NCBI GenBank assembly: GCA_025462735.1
Contig: JAOAPC010000010.1
Span: 62,001 to 126,000, forward strand
DNA from: Acidobacteriaceae bacterium
GTDB taxonomy: Bacteria > Acidobacteriota > Terriglobia > Terriglobales > Acidobacteriaceae
Direction of reading: 5' to 3'
Length of the DNA: 64,000 nucleotides
Position 1 is the stretch's first letter, and every line of letters begins with the position of its first letter. Below are positions 50,256 through 61,019 of the stretch, piece by piece. Under the pieces are notes generated by a model. The model saw only the letters and a list, made by a program, of their open reading frames with translations, had not been told where the DNA came from and made no database searches. A program made the position numbers and the translations under genes.

Positions 50256-51977
50256 ATGGTCGGTCGTAATGTCGTCCTGCTGGCTTTCTCAGCGTTTGCC
50301 GTTACGCTCTCTTCACAGCAATCCGCTCCCGCGGCACAGCAAACCACAGGGGTTCAGCCCAAGTTCTCCGAGGTGACCTCAGCGCTGGGTTTGCATTTTC
50401 ACTACATCGCTTCTCACACTTCCAGGAAGTACTTGATCGAAACTATGGGTTCAGGAGTTGCTTTGTTTGACTACGACAATGACGGACGCCTGGATCTTTT
50501 TGTCGTGAACGGCGCGCCCTTGAGCGACCCAACGCCTAAAGGGACAATCCCACAAAAAACCCGGCTCGAGCATTGGAACCGCCTCTATCATCAGAAGTCG
50601 GATGGCACTTTCGAAGACGTAACCGACAAAGCTGACCTTCAAGGCGTCGGCTACGGAATGGGCGTTGCAGTCGGCGACTATGACAATGATGGTTACGAAG
50701 ATTTGTATGTAACCGGCTATGGAGGTAACAAGCTTTACCACAATAATGGGGATGGGACCTTTACTGATGTCACGGAAAAGGCAGGCGTGGGCGCTAGTGG
50801 TTGGTCTACCAGCGCAGCTTGGGTTGATCTGGATAACGACGGTCTGCTGGATCTGGTAGTACTCCGATATATGCAGTGGGATTTCGACGACATTTGGTGC
50901 GGCGAACGGAGGGAAGGATTCCGAGCTTATTGCACGCCCGATGTATTCCGTTCCATCAGTCCGCTGGTCTACCACAACGATGGCAACGGTCGCTTTACCG
51001 AGGTGTCAGAGAAGATAGGCCTCGGCAAACCAGGCAAAGGACTGGGGATCGCACTCGCGGACTACGACCAGGATGGCCATATTGATCTTTTTGTTGCTAA
51101 CGATTCCATGCCAGAGTTTCTTTATCACAATAAGGGCGATGGGACCTTCGAGGAGGTTGGCCTTGCCTCGGGCGTCGCGGTTGACGGAGAGGGACACGCC
51201 TATGCAGGAATGGGAGTGGCCTTCACCGATTACAACAACGACGGGCTTCCCGACCTGATCGTTACTGACCTGGCCTCGCAAATGTATGCGGTGTACCGAA
51301 ACAATGGCGACGGCACATTCACTTACGATACTTACCCCTCCGGCATCGGTCGCATATCGATGACCCACTCAGGGTGGGGTGCGCAGCTTCTGGACTATGA
51401 CAACGACGGTTGGAAGGACCTTCTCATCGCTCAGGGGCACGATCTGGATACGATCGAGTTGACCTTTCCCAATCTTCGATATCGCGAACCCATGTTGCTG
51501 GCAAGGAACACTAGCAAGAATTTTGTGGATGTCTCAGAAGAAGCTGGAGCTGTATTTCAGCAGCCATGGGTCAGTCGCGGCTTGGCGATAGGAGATGTCG
51601 ACAACGACGGACGGGTAGACGCAATTGTGACCACGAATGATGGCCCTCTCCATGTGTTGCACAACGAAACCCCTACACCGAACCATTGGCTGACACTTCG
51701 ACTTGTAGGACACAAAAGCAATCGCGACGCAATCGGGGCGGTAGTGAAGGTTTTGACCGCGCAAGGTGCACAATTCGCGACCGTAACAACCAGTGGCAGT
51801 TACTTGTCGTCGAGCGACAAGCGAGTACATTTCGGTCTCGGTCTGGACGCAGCTGCTAAAACAATTGAGATCCATTGGCCGAGCGGCATCCGGCAGACTC
51901 TCCAGAATGTGCCTGCGAACCAGGTTCTTGAAGTAGATGAAATCTCAACGACAGATGCCGTGCGGACCCGGCGCTAG
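50256..51977 (+). CDS. CRTAC1-like FG-GAP protein with ASPIC/UnbV domain
   Basis: 'LFDYDNDGRLDLFVVNGAPL' repeats; 'NHWLTLRLVGHKSNRDAIGAVVKV'. Confidence 0.92.
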   Translation: MVGRNVVLLAFSAFAVTLSSQQSAPAAQQTTGVQPKFSEVTSALGLHFHYIASHTSRKYLIETMGSGVALFDYDNDGRLDLFVVNGAPLSDPTPKGTIPQKTRLEHWNRLYHQKSDGTFEDVTDKADLQGVGYGMGVAVGDYDNDGYEDLYVTGYGGNKLYHNNGDGTFTDVTEKAGVGASGWSTSAAWVDLDNDGLLDLVVLRYMQWDFDDIWCGERREGFRAYCTPDVFRSISPLVYHNDGNGRFTEVSEKIGLGKPGKGLGIALADYDQDGHIDLFVANDSMPEFLYHNKGDGTFEEVGLASGVAVDGEGHAYAGMGVAFTDYNNDGLPDLIVTDLASQMYAVYRNNGDGTFTYDTYPSGIGRISMTHSGWGAQLLDYDNDGWKDLLIAQGHDLDTIELTFPNLRYREPMLLARNTSKNFVDVSEEAGAVFQQPWVSRGLAIGDVDNDGRVDAIVTTNDGPLHVLHNETPTPNHWLTLRLVGHKSNRDAIGAVVKVLTAQGAQFATVTTSGSYLSSSDKRVHFGLGLDAAAKTIEIHWPSGIRQTLQNVPANQVLEVDEISTTDAVRTRR

Positions 51978-53767
51978 TGAACGGCTGCCGAGGACTTCTT
52001 TGAGTCTGGGATAACCGCTCTCCCGGAGCCTTCCTTCAAGGTGTGGATCACATCGACAGGCATATCCTCGAAGCGCTCCACGAGTCCGCTCGGCCAGCGT
52101 ATTTCTACGGAGTCCATTTTAGTGGCAGAGCCGAGACCGAAGTGCACCCGAAGATCATTTTGCGAAATGTAACTGGAACCGCTGCGCACTTCATCCAGCA
52201 TCTTTCGCTTGCCAGCAGTAATCGTAATCTTTGCGCCGATCCCGTCACGATTGGAACGCGTTCCGAGTGTCTTCAAACCAATCCAATGATTCTTGGACGT
52301 CAGAGAATTCACAAGCAGACTTGGCTTAGCGTTCATGTTGTTGATGAGAACAGAAACTCGCCCGTCATTCCAGAAATCACCAACTGCCAGGCCACGCGAT
52401 GAAGATGCAGCGTTGATGTCCGGCCCTGCAGCGGCGGATACATCGGTGAATGTACCGTTGCCGTTGTTATGGTAAAGAATTCGTGGTTCCTGGTATTCGG
52501 TGCCCAGGTGAAATTTCTCCACTTCAGGATAAACATGGCCATTCGCAAGGATGAGATCTGGCCAGCCATCATTGTCAAAATCAAAAAACATCGTACCCCA
52601 CCCCAAATATTGCGTGCGTAGACCTAGCCCTGCAGCAAAGGTCACATCGGAAAAAACTCCTCCACCCTCGTTACGGTACAAAGTGGGCGTATCGTCGGAG
52701 AAATTGGTCTTGAACAGATCCAAGCGGCCATCGCCATCAAAGTCCGCAACAGTAATTCCCATTCCGGCCTGCTCCCGCCCGTCCTCGTTAAATGCAGCAC
52801 CAGCGGAGACCGCGACGTCGGTGAAGGTCCCGTCGCCATTGTTGTGGTAGAGAATGCTCGGAGCACTATCACAGGCTATGTAGATATCCGGCCAACCGTC
52901 GTCGTCGAAGTCCAGTGTGGCCACGCCGAGCCCGTAATGCCCTTCAGTACGGTCGATGTGGGCTTCCGTAGTCACATCCGTAAAAGTTCCATCGCCGCGA
53001 TTCCGATAGAGAATATTTTTTGCTCTGCGCAGCCCCCGCGGTCCGCACATCACTGGTACGCCTTTCCACACGCATGAAGCCCGTTCTCCAGGCTTAGCCG
53101 CCGTCGACAAATCAAAGTCAACGTAGTTTGCCACCACCAGGTCGAGATATCCGTCACGGTTGTAATCCACGAAAGCACAGCCCGTTCCCCATGCTTTGCC
53201 GGACCCCGCCACGCCGGCCTTCTCCGCTACTTCTTGAAATACGCCTCCATCATTGCGATAGAGACGATTCTTGCCGTAGTAGGTGATGTAGATATCTTCC
53301 CAGCCATCGTTATCGTAGTCACCGACGCACACGCCTTGCCCCCATCCAGTTGCGACGAGACCAGCTTTCACGGTTACATCTGTAAACGTTCCGTCGCGGT
53401 TATTGCGGTATAGGTGGTTAGTCGGAGCATTCGGGCCCGTGGCGCCTTCCAGCGTGGTGCCATTCACAATGAAAATATCTGGCCAGCCGTCATTGTCGTA
53501 ATCAAATACCGCAACACCGGGGCCGGTTGTTTCAATGATGTAAGTCTTGGTATCCATCCCGCCGAAAACATTCGTCATCGTAAGCCCGGCCTTTGCGGCG
53601 ATATCTTCGAAGTGTGCGACGGGCGCGGAATCTTTTGCGCGAGAAAGGTTGTCGACCGCCTGCCCAGTGGCGGCGTTACTTCCTAAAATCAACATGCAGG
53701 CAAGAACAAGAAGCGCGCGTGCGGCAGACTTGCACCGAGGGAAGCCGAAGATGGGAAGAGGTTTCAT
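51974..53767 (-). CDS. CRTAC1-like FG-GAP protein with ASPIC/UnbV domain
   Basis: '[20 protein letters not shown]' repeats; 'NHWIGLKTLGTRSNRDGIGAKI'; stop codon overlaps convergent neighbour's stop (CTAG). Confidence 0.92.
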   Translation of the reverse strand: MKPLPIFGFPRCKSAARALLVLACMLILGSNAATGQAVDNLSRAKDSAPVAHFEDIAAKAGLTMTNVFGGMDTKTYIIETTGPGVAVFDYDNDGWPDIFIVNGTTLEGATGPNAPTNHLYRNNRDGTFTDVTVKAGLVATGWGQGVCVGDYDNDGWEDIYITYYGKNRLYRNDGGVFQEVAEKAGVAGSGKAWGTGCAFVDYNRDGYLDLVVANYVDFDLSTAAKPGERASCVWKGVPVMCGPRGLRRAKNILYRNRGDGTFTDVTTEAHIDRTEGHYGLGVATLDFDDDGWPDIYIACDSAPSILYHNNGDGTFTDVAVSAGAAFNEDGREQAGMGITVADFDGDGRLDLFKTNFSDDTPTLYRNEGGGVFSDVTFAAGLGLRTQYLGWGTMFFDFDNDGWPDLILANGHVYPEVEKFHLGTEYQEPRILYHNNGNGTFTDVSAAAGPDINAASSSRGLAVGDFWNDGRVSVLINNMNAKPSLLVNSLTSKNHWIGLKTLGTRSNRDGIGAKITITAGKRKMLDEVRSGSSYISQNDLRVHFGLGSATKMDSVEIRWPSGLVERFEDMPVDVIHTLKEGSGRAVIPDSKKSSAAVH

Positions 53768-53883
53768 GGGGCAGAGCTAAAAAAGACGCAGCTTGTTAGG
53801 AACGCGGGGGATCCTAAGTCTTGCTCCTCACACTAGCTTGAAACTCGCCGACCCGCAAGCGCAAGGTCGTGGGAGTCTGATGG

Positions 53884-55569
53884 TTAATGCCCGGCTTCAT
53901 GCGGAGTCTGCCACTCCGGCAGCAAGAAGTCTCCTAGTAGGTCTCGCTCCGCTGAAGGCAGCGTTTCTACGGTGTGTTCTGCATAACGTGATGCAGTTTG
54001 CACGTCTCCCGCCCGCCGATACGCCTGGCTAAGTAATCGCTCGGCCTGCACATTGCCTGGACTGAGTCGCAGGCTTTCCTGAAGTTGAGCCGTCGCGTCA
54101 CTCACTCGACCAATCGCCAGCTCGGTCTTTCCCAAAGCTAAATGAGCCTCGGAGCTGCTGGGATTCAATCGAATCGCATCCTGTAATGCAGAAACTGCTT
54201 CTGCAGGTCGAGCGGCACGATCCAAGGCCAAGCCTTGAAAATAGCTGATAAGAAAATTTGGTCCAATCTTCTCGTTGGCGGCCGCAAGTTCCGACGCCGC
54301 CTCTTCTGCGCGTCCGGTCCGCAGCAGTACCTGCGCCAGACCCACGTAACTCGTGGGAAGTGGGTCACCCGCATTGGCAAGCTGGCGAAAGACAGCTTCG
54401 GCTTCGGAGTAACGATCGGTAGCTAAATAGGCTGCTCCCAAGCGCAAGTGTAAGGCATAAGACTTCGGGATTGATTCAAGTCCCTCGCGAGATGCGGAAA
54501 TTGCATCAGCGTAATGATTCAATTCCATCAGCTCACGCGTCAGATTGAGCCAATGCTCTTCTCGTGTAGGATCGAGCTTCGCAGCCTGGCGGAATGCCTC
54601 TATCGCGCTTTCTTCCTGATTGAGATGCGCATCGGAAATTCCAATTAACGACCACACGGATGCGATTTCAGCTCGCGATGCGCCGTCAAACTGGGGAACT
54701 TTCAGGAAAACACGGGCCCGATCTGCGGCTGTTCCATACTTTCCAGTCAGAAGGTATGCCAAAGCCAGATCAAATTGCGCCCACCTCCGGCACGTGGGAT
54801 CTTGACGCTCGCTCGGTCTGTGTAGGAGGTTTATTGCAGCGTCATTCTCATTTACAGAAAGCAGCAACTGGACAACACTTACGACTTCGCCGTCCTTGAG
54901 CGACATAGTCGAGAGGCGATTGGTGACTTTGCGGGCCTCCTCCCTTTGCCCGAGAGCGCGGTAACCATTTGCCACTTCGATCAAGAATTCCACGTCCGCC
55001 GGCCAAGGTACTCCCGACTGGTCCAGCTCCTGAAACGCACTCTCATAAAGCTTGGAATCGAGCTGCACTCGACCGAGATAGTAATGGGCAAAGGAGTCGT
55101 CCGGAGCAATGTCCAAAGCCCGCGTGAGGTGCGCGCGCGCGTCTTCTAGATCGTGTTTGGTCCACTCTAGAAATCCCAGGTTCTTGTATGCATCCTCCAA
55201 GGTCGGATCAATGCGGACCGCCTCTCGGTATTCGCGCGCCGCCTCGGCGTCCAGTCCAAGCCGCGCCAGCACGATCCCGCGGAAGTTCCGAACCCGCGCG
55301 TCGGAGGGGTGCTCACGTTCCGCAACCGTAAGACGGTCAAGCGCTATGTCGAGATGATTCTGACTAAGTGCAGCTAAACCCTGTTGCAGCGCATCATCCT
55401 GAGCGGCCCAGAGCGAGGGCCAAGGTACCCAATAATTAGCCAAACAGATGGCCGTAGCAAAAAAGAATACTTGGCCTGTGATGCTGAGCAACACGAGCGC
55501 TTGAGACCCAAGTTTTCCCTCAATGCGCCGGCTGCCACAGAAAGCTGTACGTAGTTTCCATCTATCCAT
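53884..55569 (-). CDS. TPR repeat protein
   Basis: Many TPR motifs across 561 aa. Confidence 0.88.
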   Translation of the reverse strand: MDRWKLRTAFCGSRRIEGKLGSQALVLLSITGQVFFFATAICLANYWVPWPSLWAAQDDALQQGLAALSQNHLDIALDRLTVAEREHPSDARVRNFRGIVLARLGLDAEAAREYREAVRIDPTLEDAYKNLGFLEWTKHDLEDARAHLTRALDIAPDDSFAHYYLGRVQLDSKLYESAFQELDQSGVPWPADVEFLIEVANGYRALGQREEARKVTNRLSTMSLKDGEVVSVVQLLLSVNENDAAINLLHRPSERQDPTCRRWAQFDLALAYLLTGKYGTAADRARVFLKVPQFDGASRAEIASVWSLIGISDAHLNQEESAIEAFRQAAKLDPTREEHWLNLTRELMELNHYADAISASREGLESIPKSYALHLRLGAAYLATDRYSEAEAVFRQLANAGDPLPTSYVGLAQVLLRTGRAEEAASELAAANEKIGPNFLISYFQGLALDRAARPAEAVSALQDAIRLNPSSSEAHLALGKTELAIGRVSDATAQLQESLRLSPGNVQAERLLSQAYRRAGDVQTASRYAEHTVETLPSAERDLLGDFLLPEWQTPHEAGH

Positions 55570-55643
55570 CTTCAGGTCTCAACTCAACACAATTCTTCTG
55601 CTATTTACGATTTGATCTGTTGCCGCAATTAAACAAATTAACG

Positions 55644-57686
55644 CTAGGGATGGAGGGAAACCCCTTCAATCTCATTGAGCCGCTCAGTCTGCTTCTCGAG
55701 TTTAGTGTGCGATTCCCGGTTCAGCGACGTGGAGATTGCGAATTCGCGCGCCGCATCTTCTTTGTCTCCGCGTGTTTGATACACTCGGGCCAATTTGTAG
55801 TGGACCGAGCCGTCGTGGTCCCCGGGTATTGCAATTTTGAATTCGTTCTCGGCCTTGTCGTAGTCGCGGAGGTCGGCATAGCCTGTGCCCAAATCACGAT
55901 GAATATCCGGATCTCCAGGGTCCGCTGCCAGCGCACGATTCAAATACTCCAAAGCTCGCTCCGGCTGGTGATCGAGTAGATAGGTGTCTCCGAGATCGTG
56001 AAGTGCTCCCGCATGACGCGGATTTATTGCGAGCTCCGCCTCGAATTCTGTGCGAGCTTCAGCCGTCTTGAGATCTTTCCAGAGCAGATGACCGAGGCTG
56101 TAGTGCAGGTTCGGCACAGAAGGCTTCATCGCAACTGCTGCACGGTACTCATCAATAGCTTTCCCATCGTTTCCCTTGGCGGCCTCAAGATCACCCGTTA
56201 GTTGATGCACACGATAAGAATTCGGGTCTGCCTGATACAGGCGAAGATATGCCGCAGTTGCCAACTTCTCGAAGCAGCGGGCACGCCAATAAAATGCCGG
56301 AGGGGAATGCTGGTCCGATAACCCGCTAAGCGCCTTCAGAGAGCTTTCGTAATCTCCTAATTCGAATAGTGCATGAGCAATCTGGATACGAAGTTTGCTT
56401 GATGACCTGGGATTCAAAACCCGGAGCAAGCAATGCGAAACGCTGGAGAACTGGCCTTGGTTTAACGCCTCACGCACCTTCGTTTCTACGCAGGTGTTTC
56501 GAGAGGCAGCTGACGAGTTCGTTGCCACAGTATGCGAAAGTTCCGCACCTCCCAGCATCGGATAGCCGCTCTGTACAGCAAGAAAGGAGAGGGCCAAACG
56601 CCCCGCGGCATCATCATGGGCTCGAAGCTGGCGAGCAAGGGCCTGCACCCGCTCGCGCGATGTGTCGGGAAGCTGCTCAAAAGCGGCGTCGCCGAATCCG
56701 GTTTCGCGTATGCCTAACACCCGCTCGGCTCGCGGTCCGTCCATAGCAGCTGCCGTTGCCCAATCTTCCAGCGCACCACCAACATCGCCTTGAATCAGTC
56801 TCACCTCACCGCGCCGGACAATTGCCCGCAAGCTGTTGGGAGCGACTCGCAACTCCTGGTCGAATTGTTGAGCTGCCTGATCGAGTCTCCCCGCTCGCAG
56901 AAAAACCTCTCCCAATCCCACGTGAAGCCGGGGCCGGGGAGGTGAATTCGCCAAAGCATTTTGGAAACGAATAACCGCGAAAGACCACTGGCTGGACGAC
57001 GAATAGCTCTCTGCCAGCAACTCTTCGGACCAAGAAGAGCCAGGGGCGGCTTTTTCCAGGCTGACAACCTCCGCCTTACCTAGCCGCTCGTAAGCGTGTC
57101 CGAGCAAGTAAAGAATATCTACGGCCTGAGGTTGAAAGCTGAGGGCGTGTTTGAGAGTCGCGACTTCTGCCTGAGTGTCAGCGGAGATTTCCTGTGCGGT
57201 TGCGAGCCACAACCAAATATCAGGGCGTTTAGGTTCCTGCCGTGCTGCGGCCTTCAGATAGGGTATTGCTTTATTCCCCTCGCCGAGCTTGCAATAGTTG
57301 ACACCAAGAAAAAAGTTAGCGCCAGCCAATGTCGGCTTGATTTTCAGCGCCCGCCGAAACTCCGCCATCGCTTCCGGGGTCCGATTCTGAAGCTGGTATA
57401 TCAATCCCATATTCATGTGGACCTCGGCGAAGTCAGGCGCTTCGACGAGCACGGCCTGGTATTCACGCTGTGCAGCGGCGTAATCACCGCGTTCCTTGGC
57501 CTGTTGTGCAGCGGCGAAGTGGGCTTGAAGTGTCTCACTCGGGGAACTCCGCTTGGTCGAGGCTTGTTTACCCGATTGGGACCAACAAAAGGTGAACAAC
57601 ATAAGAACCGCAAATAGGGTTCGACACCCAGAAAGTCTGCTCGGTTGACTTGAGAATGAATTCATCCGCTGCGCCACAAGGGCCAT
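55644..57686 (-). CDS. TPR repeat protein
   Basis: Many TPR motifs across 680 aa (start may be MNSFSSQPSRLSG). Confidence 0.88.
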   Translation of the reverse strand: MALVAQRMNSFSSQPSRLSGCRTLFAVLMLFTFCWSQSGKQASTKRSSPSETLQAHFAAAQQAKERGDYAAAQREYQAVLVEAPDFAEVHMNMGLIYQLQNRTPEAMAEFRRALKIKPTLAGANFFLGVNYCKLGEGNKAIPYLKAAARQEPKRPDIWLWLATAQEISADTQAEVATLKHALSFQPQAVDILYLLGHAYERLGKAEVVSLEKAAPGSSWSEELLAESYSSSSQWSFAVIRFQNALANSPPRPRLHVGLGEVFLRAGRLDQAAQQFDQELRVAPNSLRAIVRRGEVRLIQGDVGGALEDWATAAAMDGPRAERVLGIRETGFGDAAFEQLPDTSRERVQALARQLRAHDDAAGRLALSFLAVQSGYPMLGGAELSHTVATNSSAASRNTCVETKVREALNQGQFSSVSHCLLRVLNPRSSSKLRIQIAHALFELGDYESSLKALSGLSDQHSPPAFYWRARCFEKLATAAYLRLYQADPNSYRVHQLTGDLEAAKGNDGKAIDEYRAAVAMKPSVPNLHYSLGHLLWKDLKTAEARTEFEAELAINPRHAGALHDLGDTYLLDHQPERALEYLNRALAADPGDPDIHRDLGTGYADLRDYDKAENEFKIAIPGDHDGSVHYKLARVYQTRGDKEDAAREFAISTSLNRESHTKLEKQTERLNEIEGVSLHP

Positions 57687-57737
57687 AATAACTGCTCGCC
57701 GGGTTTCGGAAAATCCGTCTGGTCTTCCGCAACGCCA

Positions 57738-58530
57738 ATGTTCACGCTAATCCAAGTGGGAGACCAGGCCATGGCGGACCGCTGTGCGTACGTGCCGCTC
57801 ATAGGTTTGTTCGTGATGGTGGTTTGGGGCGCCACAGACCTTTTCGATGCCTGGCATCTCGGCAGCATGCCCCGCCTTGTATCTGCTTTCGCTAGGCTGG
57901 GAATAATTTCCTTCGCAACCTTTCAACAGATTGGATATTGGAGGGACAGCGTTACCCCTCTGGTCTCACGCCCTGCAGGTCACGAACGGAAACTTGCAGG
58001 TGGAAAAACAACTTGCCAATGCCATGGTCCGCCAGGGCACTACCGAAGAAGCCATGCCGCACCTGCTGCACATTGCCAGCTTGGATCCAGACGATATTCC
58101 CGCCATCGTAAACATTGGGGCATACTATGCGGCCCAGGGCCGTGTTGACGACGCAACCCAGGAGTTCGAGACTGTCGTCCGACTCACCGACCACAGCGAA
58201 TTGAGCACCACAGACCGACGGTACCGATCTTCGGCTCTGCTCAATCTCGGCTTCGCCTACACACAATCTACAGATTACCCCAAGGCTCTAGTGAGTTTTA
58301 AAAGGGCAAACCAGTTCGAACCCGCAATGGTGGACCAAACCATTGAGACGGTTGAGCATTCGCTTGCGGGAACGCCCTCGGAGAGCAGTTATCTGAAGCT
58401 TTCTCTCCTGCTCCGAGCTAAAGGAAAGGATAGCGATGCCTCGTCAATATTGGAAAGCGCGATCCAGGCGAACCCGGAATATCTACGCACGCGAGAGTTG
58501 CTGAGCTATTTGAACGCCATCCAAAAGTGA
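57738..58530 (+). pseudogene. Truncated and frameshifted TMTC-like membrane/TPR protein remnant
   Basis: Frame 1 'QVGDQAMADRCAYVPLIGLFVMVVWG...QIGYWRDSVT' continues in another frame as 'LWSHALQVTNGNLQVEKQLANAMVRQGTTEEAMPHL'; one extra base in ACCCCTCTGG. Confidence 0.75.
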
Positions 58531-58698
58531 ACCTGCAGCGATTCAACTTCCGACAACGAGCCGGACCGAAATCGCAGCTCTAGGCAGGCCGGCTTCGACA
58601 ATCATGTGGTTGCTCAATAACTTAAATTCCAGCGGAAGGTTTAGGAGATATTACATCGGGCTGCCCGGAGGTCTTGATGGGGCGATTGGCCTACCTGG

Positions 58699-59038
58699 AT
58701 GGCAAGTTCTCCTTTTGTACCGGCGGAAAAGAGACCCGATTACCTGAAGCCTGAATACTTGAAAAAGGTTGCCACGCTCGAGCCGGTTGAATGGTTGCCG
58801 AAAGTCCAAGCCAAAAATGTCCGGCTGCAGATGCCACTTCGAGCCCAACACGCCCAAACCCTCAAAAGAAAAACTGCGTGCGGCCGTTCCTCCAAGCACA
58901 GTCGTCGTGGTTTACAAAACTTTGAAAGAGTACCAGTCAGCTATAAACGGCAACAAGGAAATGGACTGGATGCACAACGAGCTGCGGGCCTTGCCGAATT
59001 TGCCGACCGCAAACAACGTAGCGTTGGAAATAAGGTAG
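58699..59038 (+). pseudogene. Remnant of a hydrolase-like C-terminus
   Basis: 'RPDYLKPEYLKKVATLEPVEWLPKVQAKNVRLQ' then 'FEPNTPKPSKEKLRAAVPPSTVVVVYKTLKEYQSA' in a different frame. Confidence 0.5.
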
Positions 59039-59271
59039 CGGCAAACCGATTTTGCCGCATGCAGTTTGACTTATGCGGAAGTGCACAATACGATCGCGCG
59101 AACAGGGCGGTGCAGAGCTGTCACCTATTGAGCCGGGCTAGCGCGACAAACAACTACCCGGCGGCCATTGCCTTTAACCAACGGTGTTTGTCTCATCAAC
59201 GGTTAGTTGTGGGATTGCGGAGGTCACTGAGGTCGTGATTCACCGGCCAATTTGAGACACCTCTCGGTTGG

Positions 59272-59928
59272 TTAGAGTGCACGCAGTGTTTCAACCAGCA
59301 GACAGGTCTTATCCGAAATAATTCCATCAATTCCGCTGTTCGCTAGGCGAACCATCGACGCTTTATTGTTGATGGTCCAAGCGAACACAGCCTTGCCCGC
59401 GTTTTGAGCGTCTCGAAGCAATTCCGGAGTAATAAGACGCTCATTCGCGATCACATACTGGATCGGCAGATCCCGCCAGATGCTGAGTTGCTTACGCGTT
59501 TCGCAGATAATTCCCAGAGGCACAGATTGATTGCGTGACCTAAGGTCGATCAACACATCTGGGAGAAATGACGACACCACGTAGCCTCGCTCTGGCGGAT
59601 TGTGCGAGATGGCAGTCAGCACCTGTGACTCGATACCTGGCACTTTTAATTCGATATCGAGGAAAGCGCGACTGGCATAACGTTCAAGCACGTCTTCGAG
59701 CAGCGGCAGGGATCGAAGCCGGGCTGCAATCGCCTTTGCAATCGTAATGCTGGCGAACCTGTGGCCGTGGCAGATCACTGCAGTATCGTCGGCAGTCAGC
59801 CGCACATCGAATTCAAAACCGTCACAGCCGTGCTGGAGGGCCAAGTCGAAGGCCGCAAGCGTGTTCTCTCGGACGGAAAAAGAGCGCGAGCGCAGGCCCC
59901 GATGTCCGAGCAGAAGAGGCGGTTTCAT
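59272..59928 (-). CDS. ugpQ: Glycerophosphodiester phosphodiesterase
   Basis: 'LLGHRGLRSRSFSVRENTLAAFDLALQHGCDGFEFDVRLTADDTAVICHG'. Confidence 0.92.
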   Translation of the reverse strand: MKPPLLLGHRGLRSRSFSVRENTLAAFDLALQHGCDGFEFDVRLTADDTAVICHGHRFASITIAKAIAARLRSLPLLEDVLERYASRAFLDIELKVPGIESQVLTAISHNPPERGYVVSSFLPDVLIDLRSRNQSVPLGIICETRKQLSIWRDLPIQYVIANERLITPELLRDAQNAGKAVFAWTINNKASMVRLANSGIDGIISDKTCLLVETLRAL

Positions 59929-60019
59929 CGCGCTTCATTGTACTTGTGAGGTGAGATGTGCGGCGAAGAATGGGCACTGCGGAGTCAGGCATGAGCGGAT
60001 CGCTAGCAGAGAGCTCGAC

Positions 60020-60565
60020 TCAGAACCCGAGCTGTAGCCGGGCCGCTTCGGACATTCGGCTCATGTCCCAGGGAGGATCGAAGACTACTTCGACATTGAC
60101 GGCCTTCACCGACGGAAGACCTGAAATTCTGCTTTCAACATCGGCTTTGAGCACATTACCCATGCCGCACCCGGGCGCAGTCATCGACATTTGAATGTCG
60201 ATTTTTCGTGAGTCCTGATCCAGCGGTTCGATCTTGCAGGAGTAGATCAACCCTAGATCGACGATATTGACGGGAATCTCGGGATCATAAACCGTTTTCA
60301 ATATGTCCCATACCATCTGCTCATTGAACTCGGCTGCCTCGTGCGGGACAGCCGTTTTTTCTGTAGCAGGCTGTAGACCGATGGCATCTGCGTCTTTCCC
60401 CTCGATGCGATACATCTGGCCGTAGTCAGTCCAGACGGTGTAGCTATCGCCGCGCGATTGCATGATGCGAACGGAGGTGCCTTCGGCCAGCGTGCTGACG
60501 ATACCGCTGGGAATCTCGATGACCTCGCAAGTGCGACTCAGATTGGCGTGACTGCCGGAACTCAT
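60020..60565 (-). CDS. sufT: Putative Fe-S cluster assembly protein SufT (MIP18/DUF59-like)
   Basis: 'VWDILKTVYDPEIPVNIVDLGLIYSCKI...MSMTAPGCGMGNVL'; start taken at MSSGSHANL. Confidence 0.88.
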   Translation of the reverse strand: MSSGSHANLSRTCEVIEIPSGIVSTLAEGTSVRIMQSRGDSYTVWTDYGQMYRIEGKDADAIGLQPATEKTAVPHEAAEFNEQMVWDILKTVYDPEIPVNIVDLGLIYSCKIEPLDQDSRKIDIQMSMTAPGCGMGNVLKADVESRISGLPSVKAVNVEVVFDPPWDMSRMSEAARLQLGF

Positions 60566-60569
60566 TGCT

Positions 60570-61019
60570 TTACTCCGTGGACACTTTTTCTTGCTTACCT
60601 TCGAGCGCAGCCTGAAGCGTGTGCCAGGCCAGGGTTGCACACTTCACGCGAACCGGAAATTCGGAAACACCGGAGAAGACGGCGAGTTTTCCAAGGTCGT
60701 TTCTGTCGCCATTAGCTTCGCCCGTGGTCACAAGTTTGTGGAACGTATCGAATAATTTCTTTGCCTCAGCCTTGCTCTTCCCTTTTACGGCCTGCGTCAT
60801 CATGGAAGCCGAAGCTTTCGAGATTGCGCAACCGGAGCCTTGGAAGCCGATGTCTTGAATAGCGTCGCCATCAACGGTCACGTAAACCGTGAAATGATCT
60901 CCGCACAAAGGGTTGAACCCTTCCGCTTTCTGGTTGGCCTGAGCAATCGTGTGAAAATTGCGCGGAGCCTTGCTGTGCTCCAGAATCACTTCCTGATATA
61001 GATCGCGGAGGTCAGGCAT
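60570..61019 (-). CDS. sufU: SUF system NifU-like scaffold/sulfur transfer protein
   Basis: 'LYQEVILEHSKAPRNF...NPLCGDHFTVYVTVDGDAIQDIGFQGSGCAISKASASMMTQAV'. Confidence 0.93.
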   Translation of the reverse strand: MPDLRDLYQEVILEHSKAPRNFHTIAQANQKAEGFNPLCGDHFTVYVTVDGDAIQDIGFQGSGCAISKASASMMTQAVKGKSKAEAKKLFDTFHKLVTTGEANGDRNDLGKLAVFSGVSEFPVRVKCATLAWHTLQAALEGKQEKVSTE

